Part shown: piece after piece, positions 45,061-52,798 of the stretch
Layout: each line of letters starts with the position of its first letter
How positions within the stretch are numbered: the first letter of the stretch is position 1
Source of the DNA: Fusicatenibacter saccharivorans
Lineage (GTDB): Bacteria; Bacillota; Clostridia; Lachnospirales; Lachnospiraceae
Assembly: GCF_027667425.1 (NCBI RefSeq)
Contig: NZ_JAQEGR010000005.1
Span: 1 to 64,000 of the forward strand
DNA: 64,000 nt
Reading direction: 5' to 3'
Position numbers and translations under genes: made by a program
The notes under the pieces: model-generated
What the model was told of the DNA's origin: nothing
What the model saw: the letters and a program-made list of their open reading frames with translations, nothing else
Database searches by the model: none

Positions 45061-45158
45061 AACCAAATTTCTTGATGAATTTATTATATCATTATTCCTG
45101 GCAGAAGCAATAAAAATTCAAATAATTTCGTGCCAAAGATTATTTTTTTGTAAACAAT

Positions 45159-45187
45159 TTGCAGTTTATGCTTTTGTAATGTATAAT
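45159..45187 (+). promoter_or_regulatory. Sigma-A type promoter for the gene at 45238
   Basis: TTGCAG (45159-45164), 17-nt spacer, TATAAT (45182-45187). Confidence 0.6.
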
Positions 45188-45237
45188 AAATTTATCTACA
45201 TAGTTGCACGAAACGAATCAAAGAGGAGGACGACTTC

Positions 45238-45645
45238 ATGAGTTCAGAACAATTTAGTTTATTATTCTATGCTTGCATGCTGATTGACGCAATTGGATGG
45301 TTTGGATTCGTTGCACTTCCGCGAATTCGAAAATTGCTTTCCTGTAAAGAGAGAGCTGATGGTATTGTGGAAGATGTAGTGGAAATCAAAAACGCCAAAG
45401 GGCAGCCGCTTTTCCATGCTGTTGTCCGCTATCAGGCGGGACTTGCTTCTTACACATGTGAAACAGTGAATGCAACGAAAGCAGTTTGGGAAAAAGGAGA
45501 GCCTGCGATCGTTTATTATCAGAATTCCAAACCGGAAAATGCATTTGTCAAAAACGCGGCATGGACAGGCCGTTTAATATTAGGAATTATGCAGTCACTT
45601 GTTGCGGTGGCTATCGGGATTGCCTACTATGTAGGTACTCATTAA
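45238..45645 (+). CDS. DUF3592-like membrane protein
   Basis: A 135-aa protein with GAGGAGG upstream. Helix 1 (about 7-28) and helix 2 (about 112-132) flank a small beta domain with DGIVEDVVEIKNAKGQ and HAVVRYQAG, typical of DUF3592 two-helix proteins of unknown function. The next plus-strand gene (45807) has the same helix-beta-helix layout. Confidence 0.65.
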   Translation: MSSEQFSLLFYACMLIDAIGWFGFVALPRIRKLLSCKERADGIVEDVVEIKNAKGQPLFHAVVRYQAGLASYTCETVNATKAVWEKGEPAIVYYQNSKPENAFVKNAAWTGRLILGIMQSLVAVAIGIAYYVGTH

Positions 45646-45760
45646 TTTCTGCTTTTTATCTGCTCCGGCATGACCAGCATATATGTGCGCGCTGATCTGT
45701 CGGAGATTTTCTTGTCCTTTCATTCACATATAAATGCAACTTAAAACGCAAAAAATTTGT

Positions 45761-45768
45761 AATACTAA
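45761..45768 (+). promoter_or_regulatory. Box-less AATACTAA promoter
   Basis: TTTGTAATACTAAATATAGG, about 40 nt before the start at 45807; related to the AATACTAT set. Confidence 0.4.
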
Positions 45769-45806
45769 ATATAGGGAAAATATTTTTAAGGAAAGAAGGA
45801 TGATAT

Positions 45807-46211
45807 ATGTCTGTAAGTGCTGCTCGCTTGTTTTTAGGGGGCGGAGTGGTAATCAGCCTATTTTTCTTTTGTATGGGATGTATTCTAAAAATCTGCGTTC
45901 TTCATAAGAAAAGACGTTGTACGCAAAAACTTCAAGGACGTATTGCTTCCATAGAAGGTTTTCGAACCTCGAACATGCCAATGGTTTTGATCGAATTTTT
46001 CTGGCCGGAACGATATCTGCTCCCTTGTTTGTTAGAATCCCCCAGTCAACCCCTATGGATCGGAATGCCGATAGAAATCTGGATCAACCCACAAAATCCC
46101 TATGATTTTCGAATTTCTGGTCAGAAATACAAAAATTTTTCTCGACTATGTGCGATCGGACTGGTGGAAATGCTGATTTTACTTTTTTTCATGATTTTTA
46201 TACAAAAATAG
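45807..46211 (+). CDS. Second DUF3592-like membrane protein
   Basis: A 134-aa product with an N-terminal helix (LGGGVVISLFFFCMGCI), a basic turn, a small beta domain (KLQGRIASIEGF and VLIEFFWPERY) and a C-terminal helix (LVEMLILLFFMIFI). The layout matches the 45238 protein but sequence identity is low. No function known. Confidence 0.6.
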   Translation: MSVSAARLFLGGGVVISLFFFCMGCILKICVLHKKRRCTQKLQGRIASIEGFRTSNMPMVLIEFFWPERYLLPCLLESPSQPLWIGMPIEIWINPQNPYDFRISGQKYKNFSRLCAIGLVEMLILLFFMIFIQK

Positions 46212-46299
46212 GGGAATATAAGGAAAAGAAATTCGTGAAATATGAGGGCTTGTATAGGATTTTTTAACATGATACAATTTTTGAAGAGGAGCGATAAAT

Positions 46300-46521
46300 A
46301 TGAAAGTTTTGATGAAAAGCAGAGTCCCAAACTCTCTTACCATATTGTTATGCGAGCAAGAAAAAGATGATGTACCCACTGAAACAATCCGCATGAAAGA
46401 TTTGGATTTTCATATAGAAAACATTGATTATGGAGATACAACGGCTCCGTATCCGCATCAGATTGTGATTTTCTTTCGAACCTCGGAAGTAGCAAGAGGA
46501 AACGAGGCATTTTTTGTGTAA
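46300..46521 (+). CDS. Small unknown protein
   Basis: A 73-aa cytoplasmic protein, GAAGAGGAG before the ATG, mixed alpha/beta (HIENIDYGDTTAPYPHQIVI). No family recognised. A terminator follows. Confidence 0.55.
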   Translation: MKVLMKSRVPNSLTILLCEQEKDDVPTETIRMKDLDFHIENIDYGDTTAPYPHQIVIFFRTSEVARGNEAFFV

Positions 46522-46561
46522 GGGCAGCATTTTTGTGTAAAAGCATAGACATATGAATGAG

Positions 46562-46590
46562 AAAGAGGGATTTTCCCTCTTTTCTTTTTG
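46562..46590 (+). terminator. Terminator just before element promoter copy 6
   Basis: AAAGAGGGA / TCCCTCTTT stem then a T-rich tract. Confidence 0.75.
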
Positions 46591-46601
46591 TCTTTTTCTC
46601 T

Positions 46602-46641
46602 TGTACGCTAAAATCGAGATTTTAATTTTTTCACATACTAT
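46602..46641 (+). promoter_or_regulatory. Element promoter copy 6, for the DUF3841-like gene
   Basis: TGTACGCTAA (46602-46611) and CATACTAT (46634-46641), 32 nt start to start. Confidence 0.65.
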
Positions 46642-46690
46642 TAGTGACCAGATAATTGTGTTGTGCTTGGAAAAGAAAGAGGTGGTTTAA

Positions 46691-47230
46691 TTGAAAGTAT
46701 GGACACTGATAACCAGAGAGACGCTTCGATTGTTGCAGGAAGGCATTCCATATTATGGGGATAAAAAGATATGCCCTGTTGTGGATTTTCCGTATACCCC
46801 CGGCGGTTATTCTTTGCTCGTCAATAAGATGATACAAACAATTGGGTTTCCGCCAGATCCTTCCGCTGCGCCTATTTGGGGATATTATCTTTATGGCGGC
46901 GAAAACAATATCCCTGAGAACTTGGATTTTGACAATTTCCCTGAAGAGGCCTCCGTCTGCCTTACACTGGAAGTTCCGGATCGAAAATTGCTTTTGAGTG
47001 ATTCTTTAATGTGGGATAGCATTTCGCTTGGAGAATACATTCCGCATGGAGATACACCGGAAGAATTGGATAGCGACTATGAAGCATATAGAAATGCTGA
47101 CGCTGCCAAACAAGCATTCATGAGGGTGTTATCCTGGCATCAGGTATTTAACATCATACATTCAGATTATGTTTATGTCCATTTTTGGGAGATCCGGAAG
47201 GAAATGATCCGCGAAGTGCTATTCTTATAG
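46691..47230 (+). CDS. DUF3841-like protein
   Basis: A 179-aa protein. TTG start at 46691 with AGAGGTGG upstream. The N-terminus (MKVWTLITRETLRLLQEGIP) and IGFPPDPSAAPIWGYYLYG match the DUF3841 pattern (a 'W-T-x-Q' start, then 'PPxxxxPIW'), a family of unknown function often found beside mobile or toxin loci. Acidic overall. It is the only gene between its promoter and the terminator at 47266. Confidence 0.6.
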   Translation: MKVWTLITRETLRLLQEGIPYYGDKKICPVVDFPYTPGGYSLLVNKMIQTIGFPPDPSAAPIWGYYLYGGENNIPENLDFDNFPEEASVCLTLEVPDRKLLLSDSLMWDSISLGEYIPHGDTPEELDSDYEAYRNADAAKQAFMRVLSWHQVFNIIHSDYVYVHFWEIRKEMIREVLFL

Positions 47231-47265
47231 CCAATTTTTAAAATAATAGAATATTTACCGCAAAA

Positions 47266-47305
47266 GGAGATGCCTGATACTGCAGAAAGGGCATCTTCTT
47301 TTTTA
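47266..47305 (+). terminator. Terminator
   Basis: AGATGCC / GGGCATCT stem and T-tract. Confidence 0.7.
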
Positions 47306-47350
47306 TGATTGTAGCATCCGAGTCTACTTAGAGGGTTGATACTGCTTTTT

Positions 47351-47391
47351 TGTACGTGAAATACGATTTAACATTTTTTTTCTAATACTAT
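47351..47391 (+). promoter_or_regulatory. Element promoter copy 7, now orphaned by an IS
   Basis: TGTACGTGAA (47351-47360) and AATACTAT (47384-47391), 33 nt start to start. An IS200/IS605 left end begins about 20 nt downstream, so the original gene it served has been displaced. Confidence 0.7.
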
Positions 47392-47536
47392 ATGTGAAAA
47401 GATTTTATCCAATGCGTCGTAAAACCCCTTGCTTCAGCTATGGGGATATAAGACGCGTCCATCGAATTTACGCAAGTAATTGAAGATGGACAAAATAACA
47501 ATCGTGTTAATTGATAAAATATTGTATAATACAAAC

Positions 47537-47959
47537 ATGAACACAACATATAAATCAAACAATAATGTCGTCTATTCCTGCAAATACCATGTAGTATGGT
47601 GTCCTAAATATAGACGAAAAGTATTAACGAACGGTGTAGATGTCCGGCTGAAGGAGCTGCTCACAGAGTATGCTGCAAATCTTTCTGTAGACATTCTGGA
47701 AATGGAGATCATGCCAGACCATGTTCATATGCTGCTGGAAGTAGATCCTCAGTTTGGAATCCACAAAGCTGTAAAATCGTTCAAAGGCTATACGTCCAGA
47801 ATTTTAAGACAGGAATTTCCCTGTCTCAAAACGAAAATGCCGACGCTCTGGACAAACAGCTATTTTGTATCTACCGTTGGCGGTGCCCCGCTGGAAGCAG
47901 TAAAACAGTATATCGAAAACCAGAAAACATCGCAGAGACAAAAGGATAAGATGGGCTAA
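47537..47959 (+). CDS. tnpA: IS200/IS605 Y1 transposase TnpA
   Basis: A 140-aa HUH transposase. Metal-binding His62-Val-His64 lies in MPDHVHMLL and the catalytic Tyr is about 125 (VKQYIENQK). Length and motifs are complete, so it is probably active and could move non-autonomous copies such as the remnant at 59154. It acts on single-stranded DNA. The tnpB fragment overlaps its stop. Confidence 0.93.
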   Translation: MNTTYKSNNNVVYSCKYHVVWCPKYRRKVLTNGVDVRLKELLTEYAANLSVDILEMEIMPDHVHMLLEVDPQFGIHKAVKSFKGYTSRILRQEFPCLKTKMPTLWTNSYFVSTVGGAPLEAVKQYIENQKTSQRQKDKMG

Positions 47960-48252
47960 TGCAAAAAGGGATCAAATTCAGGATCTACCCGAACAGAGAA
48001 CAGAAAAACTTCATCCACCAGACGCTGGGATGCTGCCGGCTGATCTACAACCGGGGACTTGCCATGCGCAAGGAAAGCTATGAAGAAGGGAAGAAGATTG
48101 GATATACCCAGACTTCCGCCATGCTGACCGAACTGAAAAGACAGGAGGAGTTTGCTTTTTTGAAAGCAGCAGATTCCATTGCCTTACAGCAGTCTCTGCG
48201 GGATCTCGACCGGAGCTTTGTGAGTATCCACGAAGGAAAACAGAAACAATAA
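47959..48252 (+). pseudogene. tnpB: Truncated TnpB (RNA-guided nuclease) N-terminus
   Basis: MQKGIKFRIYPNREQKNFIH is the standard start of TnpB/OrfB and continues to about residue 90 (LRDLDRSFVSIHEGKQKQ). Then it stops. The RuvC residues and zinc finger (a further roughly 280 aa) are absent, so the nuclease is dead. The break coincides with loss of the IS right end. Confidence 0.85.
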
Positions 48253-48334
48253 TCGTCATTAAATGGTTCAGATATACGTCGGATAAAAACTGACCAAGTT
48301 TTAGAGTTTTAAAGTACTTGTAAATTTTGTTAGA

Positions 48335-48675
48335 ATGATGTATACTATTCGGAAAACATTATAGATACAAGGCATTACTACGAAGTTTGGTACAAATAAA
48401 AAATAGTTGCTTTTGGAGGTGTAAGCAGAGATAAGAGCCAAGAAAAGCAATGTTACTTTACCGCTATTTTTGTAAATCCCGATTTTTGCAAGAAAGGTAT
48501 AGGCAAAAAAATAGTGGAATTTCTTGAAAACGACGAATGGTGTTTGGATAGCAAATTGATAGAAATTCCTTCTTCGAAGAGTGCCCATAAGTTTTATTAT
48601 AAATGTGGATATTGTTATTGAGATTATCCGCCTACTTTTAGAAATGGGACAACAATCATGTATAAAAAACGATGA
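48335..48675 (+). pseudogene. GNAT acetyltransferase remnant
   Basis: The frame from 48421 encodes a GNAT core: CYFTAIFVNPDFCKKGIGKK then IVEFLEND, with the acetyl-CoA loop pattern K-K-G-I-G-K. A TGA at 48619 interrupts it, and TFRNGTTIMYKKR follows in the same frame. A likely original start (ATG 48335, MMYTIRKTL) is followed by a stop and frame loss. At least two lesions. Confidence 0.7.
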
Positions 48676-48723
48676 AATTCCAGTTTGACATACTGGAAAG
48701 TCGGGATTTATGGAGGTACATAT

Positions 48724-49263
48724 ATGCAAATTGGATTGAAAGGAAGAACTGTTTTAGTTGAGCCACATAGGATTGAATGGGAAATAGCAGCGCAGGAAAC
48801 TATTAGCAGTTTAAAAAAAATATTAAAAGATGATATTATAGACGCACAGCATATCGGAAGTACTGCAATAAAAAACATCTGCGCAAAACCTACGGTGGAT
48901 ATAGTTGTGGGCGTGAGTAACTTTGATAAAATTATAAAGCATAATGACGATTTGATGAAAAATGGTATTGTTTATCATATGCAATACCCTTCTGGGCAAT
49001 ATTTGTATGTCATGGGCGATTTGGAAAATAATATACGGACGCATTATATCCATGTAGTCATTTGGGGACAAGAGGCATGGAATAATTATATAAATATGCG
49101 TGACTATTTGAATACCCACGAAAAGGAGGCTAAGGAATATTCAGAATTAAAAGAACGCTTAGCAAAAAAATATCCAGAGGATAGAAGTGCCTATACCAAT
49201 GGTAAAAGTGCATTTATTGAAAAAATTTTACTAATGGCGGCTAAGTGGCGTGAACAGTTATAA
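48724..49263 (+). CDS. GrpB/UPF0157-family nucleotidyltransferase-like protein
   Basis: A 179-aa product; GGAGG lies upstream of the ATG at 48724. Family motifs: EPHRIEWEIAAQ near the start, HIGSTAIKNICAKPTVDIVV (the conserved GST-x(7)-KPxxD block) and WNNYINMRDYLNTH. GrpB proteins belong to the nucleotidyltransferase superfamily; biological role unclear. It appears complete, but its neighbours (GNAT, lipoprotein) are broken, so this is likely imported chromosomal cargo. Confidence 0.85.
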   Translation: MQIGLKGRTVLVEPHRIEWEIAAQETISSLKKILKDDIIDAQHIGSTAIKNICAKPTVDIVVGVSNFDKIIKHNDDLMKNGIVYHMQYPSGQYLYVMGDLENNIRTHYIHVVIWGQEAWNNYINMRDYLNTHEKEAKEYSELKERLAKKYPEDRSAYTNGKSAFIEKILLMAAKWREQL

Positions 49264-49325
49264 AAATACCTGCTTGTTGGGAAGTTGCAGAGAGTGAAAA
49301 ATCGAAATCTGAGAGGGAAAACATT

Positions 49326-49499
49326 ATGAAAAAACATTTGGGTATTTTGTGTTCTTTAATATTGGTTTTATCATTAGCAGCGTGTGGAACAGATTTTGAC
49401 GGTAGCCGAACAGGAAATAATAATGAGTTTGTGATGGACTATAAGGTATTTCCTGAATCCGTGAAGTTCATCCTTTTTTATAACCAGTTTCTAAAATGA
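49326..49499 (+). pseudogene. Lipoprotein gene cut by IS1380
   Basis: MKKHLGILCSLILVLSLAAC is a clear lipoprotein signal. The chain reads to EFVMDYKVF, at which point the IS1380 left end (49452) begins, and the frame stops in the IS at 49499. The missing 3' part is not found on the other side of the IS. Confidence 0.75.
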
Positions 49500-50866
49500 A
49501 ACTGGTTGTCGATTACTTTTGTTGTTAATAGCGGTATTTTTTAAGCAGTTCCCTTATTAGAGGTCGTTTTGATCAGGATTTTTGTAAAAATGGGTACACG
49601 AAATAAAACTTTTATATGAACTTATTAGTTATCTCATTACACGGCGACACTGTTTTCACAATAATCTGCAAAAAGATGACGCCATACATTGCTTTTCCCG
49701 AGTCCCATTATCAATTGACGTGCATGTGTTGTGACATGGCTTGCCATCATGATCAGATTGCTGATTACAGTGTGGAGTCTCCGGCGGTTGACATTCCGTT
49801 TTTGACGGGGTGACCGGCCTCCGATCGTACCCTGACCAATCATTCGAAGAATGTTGTAGGCGATCAGTCCTAATTCCAGTACCAATGCATTTGTTGTAAA
49901 TTTACCGGATGGAAGACGCTCCAGATCCATATCTGTTTTAATCTTGCTATGGAACTGTTCACATTCCCCATGGGCATGGTACAGCTGAATGATCTCCTCG
50001 TCTGTTGCCCCAAGATTTGTCCACCAGGTTTCGACTTCAACCTCAGGAATCAGAAGAATCTGGCCATATTTGTCCATGGTACGCTCAGTGATTTCATATC
50101 TGGTGCGCAGTGTAAATTCTTTTTTAAACTGCTTACTGCAAACATCTTTCCAGTTACTTCCGACATATACGGTTTTTCCGGCTCTGGGCGTTGTGATGTT
50201 TTTGCAGCATTGTTTGGCCATATCAAACCATCCATCCTTGCTTTCCCGGCGAAGATTGCGTTTGATGATGAAATAGCAGCCTGCATCGATCAGAACCGCA
50301 ATATTGTCAATGGAATCATTTCCGGAATCCAGGTGGACCAGTAATGGCTGATCCGTAAGCTTTTTACAGAAGCGGATGGTTTCCTGCAGGAATTCTATCG
50401 TTCCATTCTGGCAATGCTGCTTTCCCTCGTGTAGTTCAAAATTAATGGAATCCATCTCATGGACTGCCTCAAAGTATGGTTTTCCCATACAGAGCATCCC
50501 GATATAGGTGAGGATGATGTCCCCATTCTTAATCTGATGCTGGGAACGGTTTTTTGTTACATCCATGCGATTGAGTTTTTTGGCAAAATCACTTTTCCCA
50601 AGAAGTGCACCGACAACAGCAAGTCCGCTGGCAGGGATAATGTGCTCATTTGTAAATTCGACAATAATGTTTTGGTTCGTATTCAGGGTAAATCTTCGGT
50701 TGTTGTTCATGGCAAAACACTCCTTCATAAGTGATTGATGAAATAAGTATACCATGAAATTCATTCACCCAGCAGGTGAAAACGGAAAAACTTGTAAAAA
50801 CACTTTGAACACTTAAAAATACAGGCTTTTGATGAACTAGCGTGCATTGAATTTCACGGATTCAGG
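49452..50866 (-). mobile_element. IS1380-family insertion sequence
   Basis: Terminal inverted repeats CCTGAATCCGTGAAGTTCA (49452-49470) and its near-perfect reverse complement (50848-50866) bracket one transposase gene. No target duplication is visible (left flank ATTT, right flank AATG), and the flanking gene fragments do not belong together. Confidence 0.85.
49637..50710 (-). CDS. IS1380-family DDE transposase
   Basis: A 357-aa enzyme. The start at 50710 (MNNNRRFTLN) has GGAG upstream; the ORF itself extends to 50764. Motifs: LVHLDSGNDSIDNIAVLIDA (first catalytic Asp region), then YHAHGECEQFHSKIKTDMDL and LERLPSGKFTTNALVLELG, the IS1380 glutamate region. The length is somewhat short of the common 430-460 aa for the family, so a middle or N-terminal segment may be missing. 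It lies wholly within the inverted repeats. Confidence 0.85.
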   Translation of the reverse strand: MNNNRRFTLNTNQNIIVEFTNEHIIPASGLAVVGALLGKSDFAKKLNRMDVTKNRSQHQIKNGDIILTYIGMLCMGKPYFEAVHEMDSINFELHEGKQHCQNGTIEFLQETIRFCKKLTDQPLLVHLDSGNDSIDNIAVLIDAGCYFIIKRNLRRESKDGWFDMAKQCCKNITTPRAGKTVYVGSNWKDVCSKQFKKEFTLRTRYEITERTMDKYGQILLIPEVEVETWWTNLGATDEEIIQLYHAHGECEQFHSKIKTDMDLERLPSGKFTTNALVLELGLIAYNILRMIGQGTIGGRSPRQKRNVNRRRLHTVISNLIMMASHVTTHARQLIMGLGKSNVWRHLFADYCENSVAV

Positions 50867-51079
50867 AATGTTACAGAATTAACCGGATTTCGATCCCCGA
50901 GCGAGCAAGAGCAGATAGGACGTTATATGCAACGTAAATATCAACGCAGCATTAAATTCGATAAGGTGATGGGTATTTCTTGTGTTATTGTCGGATTTCT
51001 TTCGGCGGTATTATCCTTCGGAAATATCGCTGCAATTGCCGTAGCAGTCGCTTTTTTGATTGCTGGCTTTCTTGATTAA
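50867..51079 (+). pseudogene. 5'-truncated membrane protein fragment
   Basis: Directly after the IS right end a frame reads NVTELTGFRSPSEQEQIGRY, then VMGISCVIVGFLSAVLSFGN and a second hydrophobic stretch ending FLIAGFLD. It has two membrane helices but no start. It does not continue the lipoprotein on the other side of the IS. Confidence 0.65.
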
Positions 51080-51140
51080 TACAAGAAATAATAAAACAGC
51101 AATGACTTTTGGGGGCAATCGTGATATGATACATATTGAG

Positions 51141-51187
51141 CTGTAACAGTACGAAACACCACGAAACACTACAAAACGAACTGTAAC
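51141..51187 (+). repeat. Short tandem repeat flanked by CTGTAAC
   Basis: Three 10-nt units (ACGAAACACC, ACGAAACACT, ACAAAACGAA) lie between two CTGTAAC copies (51141-51147, 51181-51187), about 60 nt upstream of the gene at 51242. Confidence 0.5.
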
Positions 51188-51241
51188 GGGAGAATATGAT
51201 ACAGACTAAATTGTTGAAGAAAGATAAACGAGGAAAAACGT

Positions 51242-51661
51242 ATGGAGAATTTTGATCAGAAACCTATTTTCCGGTGCCTGATTTGCAATGGACACTTTGG
51301 AACTTTGGAGGAAAATGAATATGGACTTTGGGGACATATCATAGATCCAGAAGAAGCCGAACAGGCTGCCCGCGCCGCGGAGCAGAATGGTATGCAATCT
51401 GGTTCGAATACTGAGATGAGTCCTTTTTACTATGGCGGCACTACATTTTCAGAATGTTTTCGGGATTTTTTGGATACCGTTGAGGACTATAATTTTGTGC
51501 ATGATCATCTGGATGACCCTTACGATGAGGACGACTATGATGATTATGATGAGGAGGAAAAAGATTTCTTCCCGGAGATCGTGGATCTGACAGCGGAAGA
51601 AATCGAAACTATGTTTGAACATGTTTTAGAAAGTTTCCGAAAAAAATATCCTGAAGAATAA
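51242..51661 (+). CDS. Acidic protein with an N-terminal zinc knuckle
   Basis: A 139-aa cytoplasmic protein. CLICNGHFG near the start (residues 12-20) is a single CxxC knuckle. The middle is Ala/Glu-rich and the C-terminal half extremely acidic (DDPYDEDDYDDYDEEEKDF). No family recognised. A terminator and element promoter copy 8 follow. Confidence 0.65.
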   Translation: MENFDQKPIFRCLICNGHFGTLEENEYGLWGHIIDPEEAEQAARAAEQNGMQSGSNTEMSPFYYGGTTFSECFRDFLDTVEDYNFVHDHLDDPYDEDDYDDYDEEEKDFFPEIVDLTAEEIETMFEHVLESFRKKYPEE

Positions 51662-51695
51662 GTTCTCCTTTTAAAAGAAAATAAATATTCGCAAA

Positions 51696-51729
51696 GCGTG
51701 GAATTTTAACAGAATTCCGCGCTTTTTTT
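51696..51729 (+). terminator. Terminator abutting element promoter copy 8
   Basis: GCGTGGAATT / AATTCCGCGC stem; the seven-T tract leads straight into CGTACGTGAG. Confidence 0.85.
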
Positions 51730-51769
51730 CGTACGTGAGAAATTTTTGAAAGTGGATTTGCAATTCTAT
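51730..51769 (+). promoter_or_regulatory. Element promoter copy 8
   Basis: CGTACGTGAG (51730-51739) and AATTCTAT (51762-51769), 32 nt start to start. Drives the genes at 51821 and 52005. Confidence 0.7.
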
Positions 51770-51820
51770 ATAAGAGAGTGTAAATCAGCTCTCTAACGTT
51801 TGAAAAGGAGATGGAAGGTT

Positions 51821-52015
51821 ATGGCACTTACACTTGGTGGAATTATTGGAGCTTGTGGACTTTTTTTCGGATTTTTGAGCTTGGTCTTGATGTGTCCAGG
51901 TCATCCAAGAGATCCGGAAGAGGATATGGAGCAGATGCGGTATCTTAGTGAGCAGATGCGGAAGAGGGCTGCCAGAAAAAAAAGCAAAAAAACGGTATTT
52001 CAAGATGAGCAGTGA
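51821..52015 (+). CDS. Small single-helix membrane protein
   Basis: A 64-aa product from the ATG at 51821 with AAGGAG 10 nt upstream. The N-terminus is a membrane helix (LGGIIGACGLFFGFLSLVLM). The rest is a basic-acidic cytoplasmic helix (DMEQMRYLSEQMRKRAARKK). It overlaps the next gene. No family recognised. Confidence 0.6.
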   Translation: MALTLGGIIGACGLFFGFLSLVLMCPGHPRDPEEDMEQMRYLSEQMRKRAARKKSKKTVFQDEQ

Positions 52016-52403
52016 AAGAGTAATGCAAGAAATATGTACAGTAACAGCATTAGGCGAAAACGCGCTAACCAGTATATCCTATGCCAAAGTGGCATTGCAG
52101 ATGGCGGAAACGCAAAATGGTTGCCGCAAGATTGGTTTGGGATATTCTGGTGATAACGTACAATGTCATCTATGGATTAACACGGAGACATATTTGGCAA
52201 ATGCTGAAGAATCAGTAACAAAGTTCTTCAGGTATCTCAAATGCTGTTTTTTACCTGAAATCGTGAAAGTGGGTACGAAATCATATTCTCGAAAGGAATG
52301 TCTGCAAGCTTTTTCAAAGGATACAGCAGAGCTAAGTAATTTAGAAATCCTGAGTACGAACATTTCAGAACTTTTGCAAATACTAATATCTCTTGGCGGA
52401 TAG
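52005..52403 (+). CDS. Unknown 132-aa protein
   Basis: The ATG at 52005 lies inside the end of the previous gene in another frame, suggesting coupled translation. The protein is soluble, alpha/beta, with several Cys (RYLKCCFLPEIV). No motif recognised. The IscB element is inserted about 80 nt after its stop, and the 3' neighbour 54096 may once have been adjacent. Confidence 0.6.
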   Translation: MSSERVMQEICTVTALGENALTSISYAKVALQMAETQNGCRKIGLGYSGDNVQCHLWINTETYLANAEESVTKFFRYLKCCFLPEIVKVGTKSYSRKECLQAFSKDTAELSNLEILSTNISELLQILISLGG

Positions 52404-52484
52404 TTTCTTCATATAAAAAGAGGGATCTGAAAGCCTTGATTTTAGCGGGCTGAAGATTCCGAGAGATTATAAAATGTATAGTGA

Positions 52485-52798
52485 CTAATTGTTAAGTAAC
52501 CAAAAACATAGAAATATGCATTCAAATATAGATAAGAGTGGACACATGAAGTCTCTTATCTATAGCTTAACAATAGGTCTCAAGCCTAAGTGACTGCTAC
52601 TGTCGAAAGACATGTTGCAGATAGGAACTATGTTAAGCAGTAAGGTAAAGACACACCTTTAGATGTAATCTTCAGTCTGAAGCTCTGTGAGTGCAAACCA
52701 GGAAACAATGCTAATGTCCTGCATTGATAACAGGGAACCACAGATCCTCTGCTTGACTTTGGCACGAAGAGAAATTCTCCGTAAGGAAGGTGTCAGAA
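52485..52798 (+). ncRNA. IscB omega-RNA (HEARO-type RNA)
   Basis: About 310 gene-free bases immediately upstream of iscB fold into nested stems: ATTGTTAAG (52488-52496) with CTTAACAAT (52566-52574), enclosing ATAGATAAGAG (52528-52538) with CTCTTATCTAT (52553-52563). Several later hairpins include a TGTC-GAAA-GACA tetraloop and CTTCA-GTC-TGAAG. This is the position and style of HEARO RNAs, the guide RNAs of IscB. The proposed left boundary follows GTGA (52481-52484), the flank reported for HEARO insertions; the guide should be the bases just upstream of 52485. Confidence 0.75.

Larger units (their letters stand above)
44661..45158. other. Gene-free region with an inverted repeat and a decayed start site
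   Basis: No ORF supported. It contains the 16-bp inverted repeat at 44780-44824 and a degenerate copy (45013-45060) of the start region of the gene at 45238. Confidence 0.5.
47410..48252 (+). mobile_element. IS200/IS605-type element, right part truncated
   Basis: The left end at about 47416-47480 has the typical imperfect hairpin (ACCCCTTGC ... GCTATGGGG). It is followed by an intact tnpA and only the first quarter of tnpB. The right end and tnpB catalytic part are missing. The left-end sequence recurs at 59154-59214. Confidence 0.8.

Noticed and set aside
52404..52798. Group II intron or riboswitch as explanation for the structured RNA
   Set aside because: No reverse transcriptase or domain V-like hairpin; the downstream ORF is clearly IscB, whose guide RNA is expected here.
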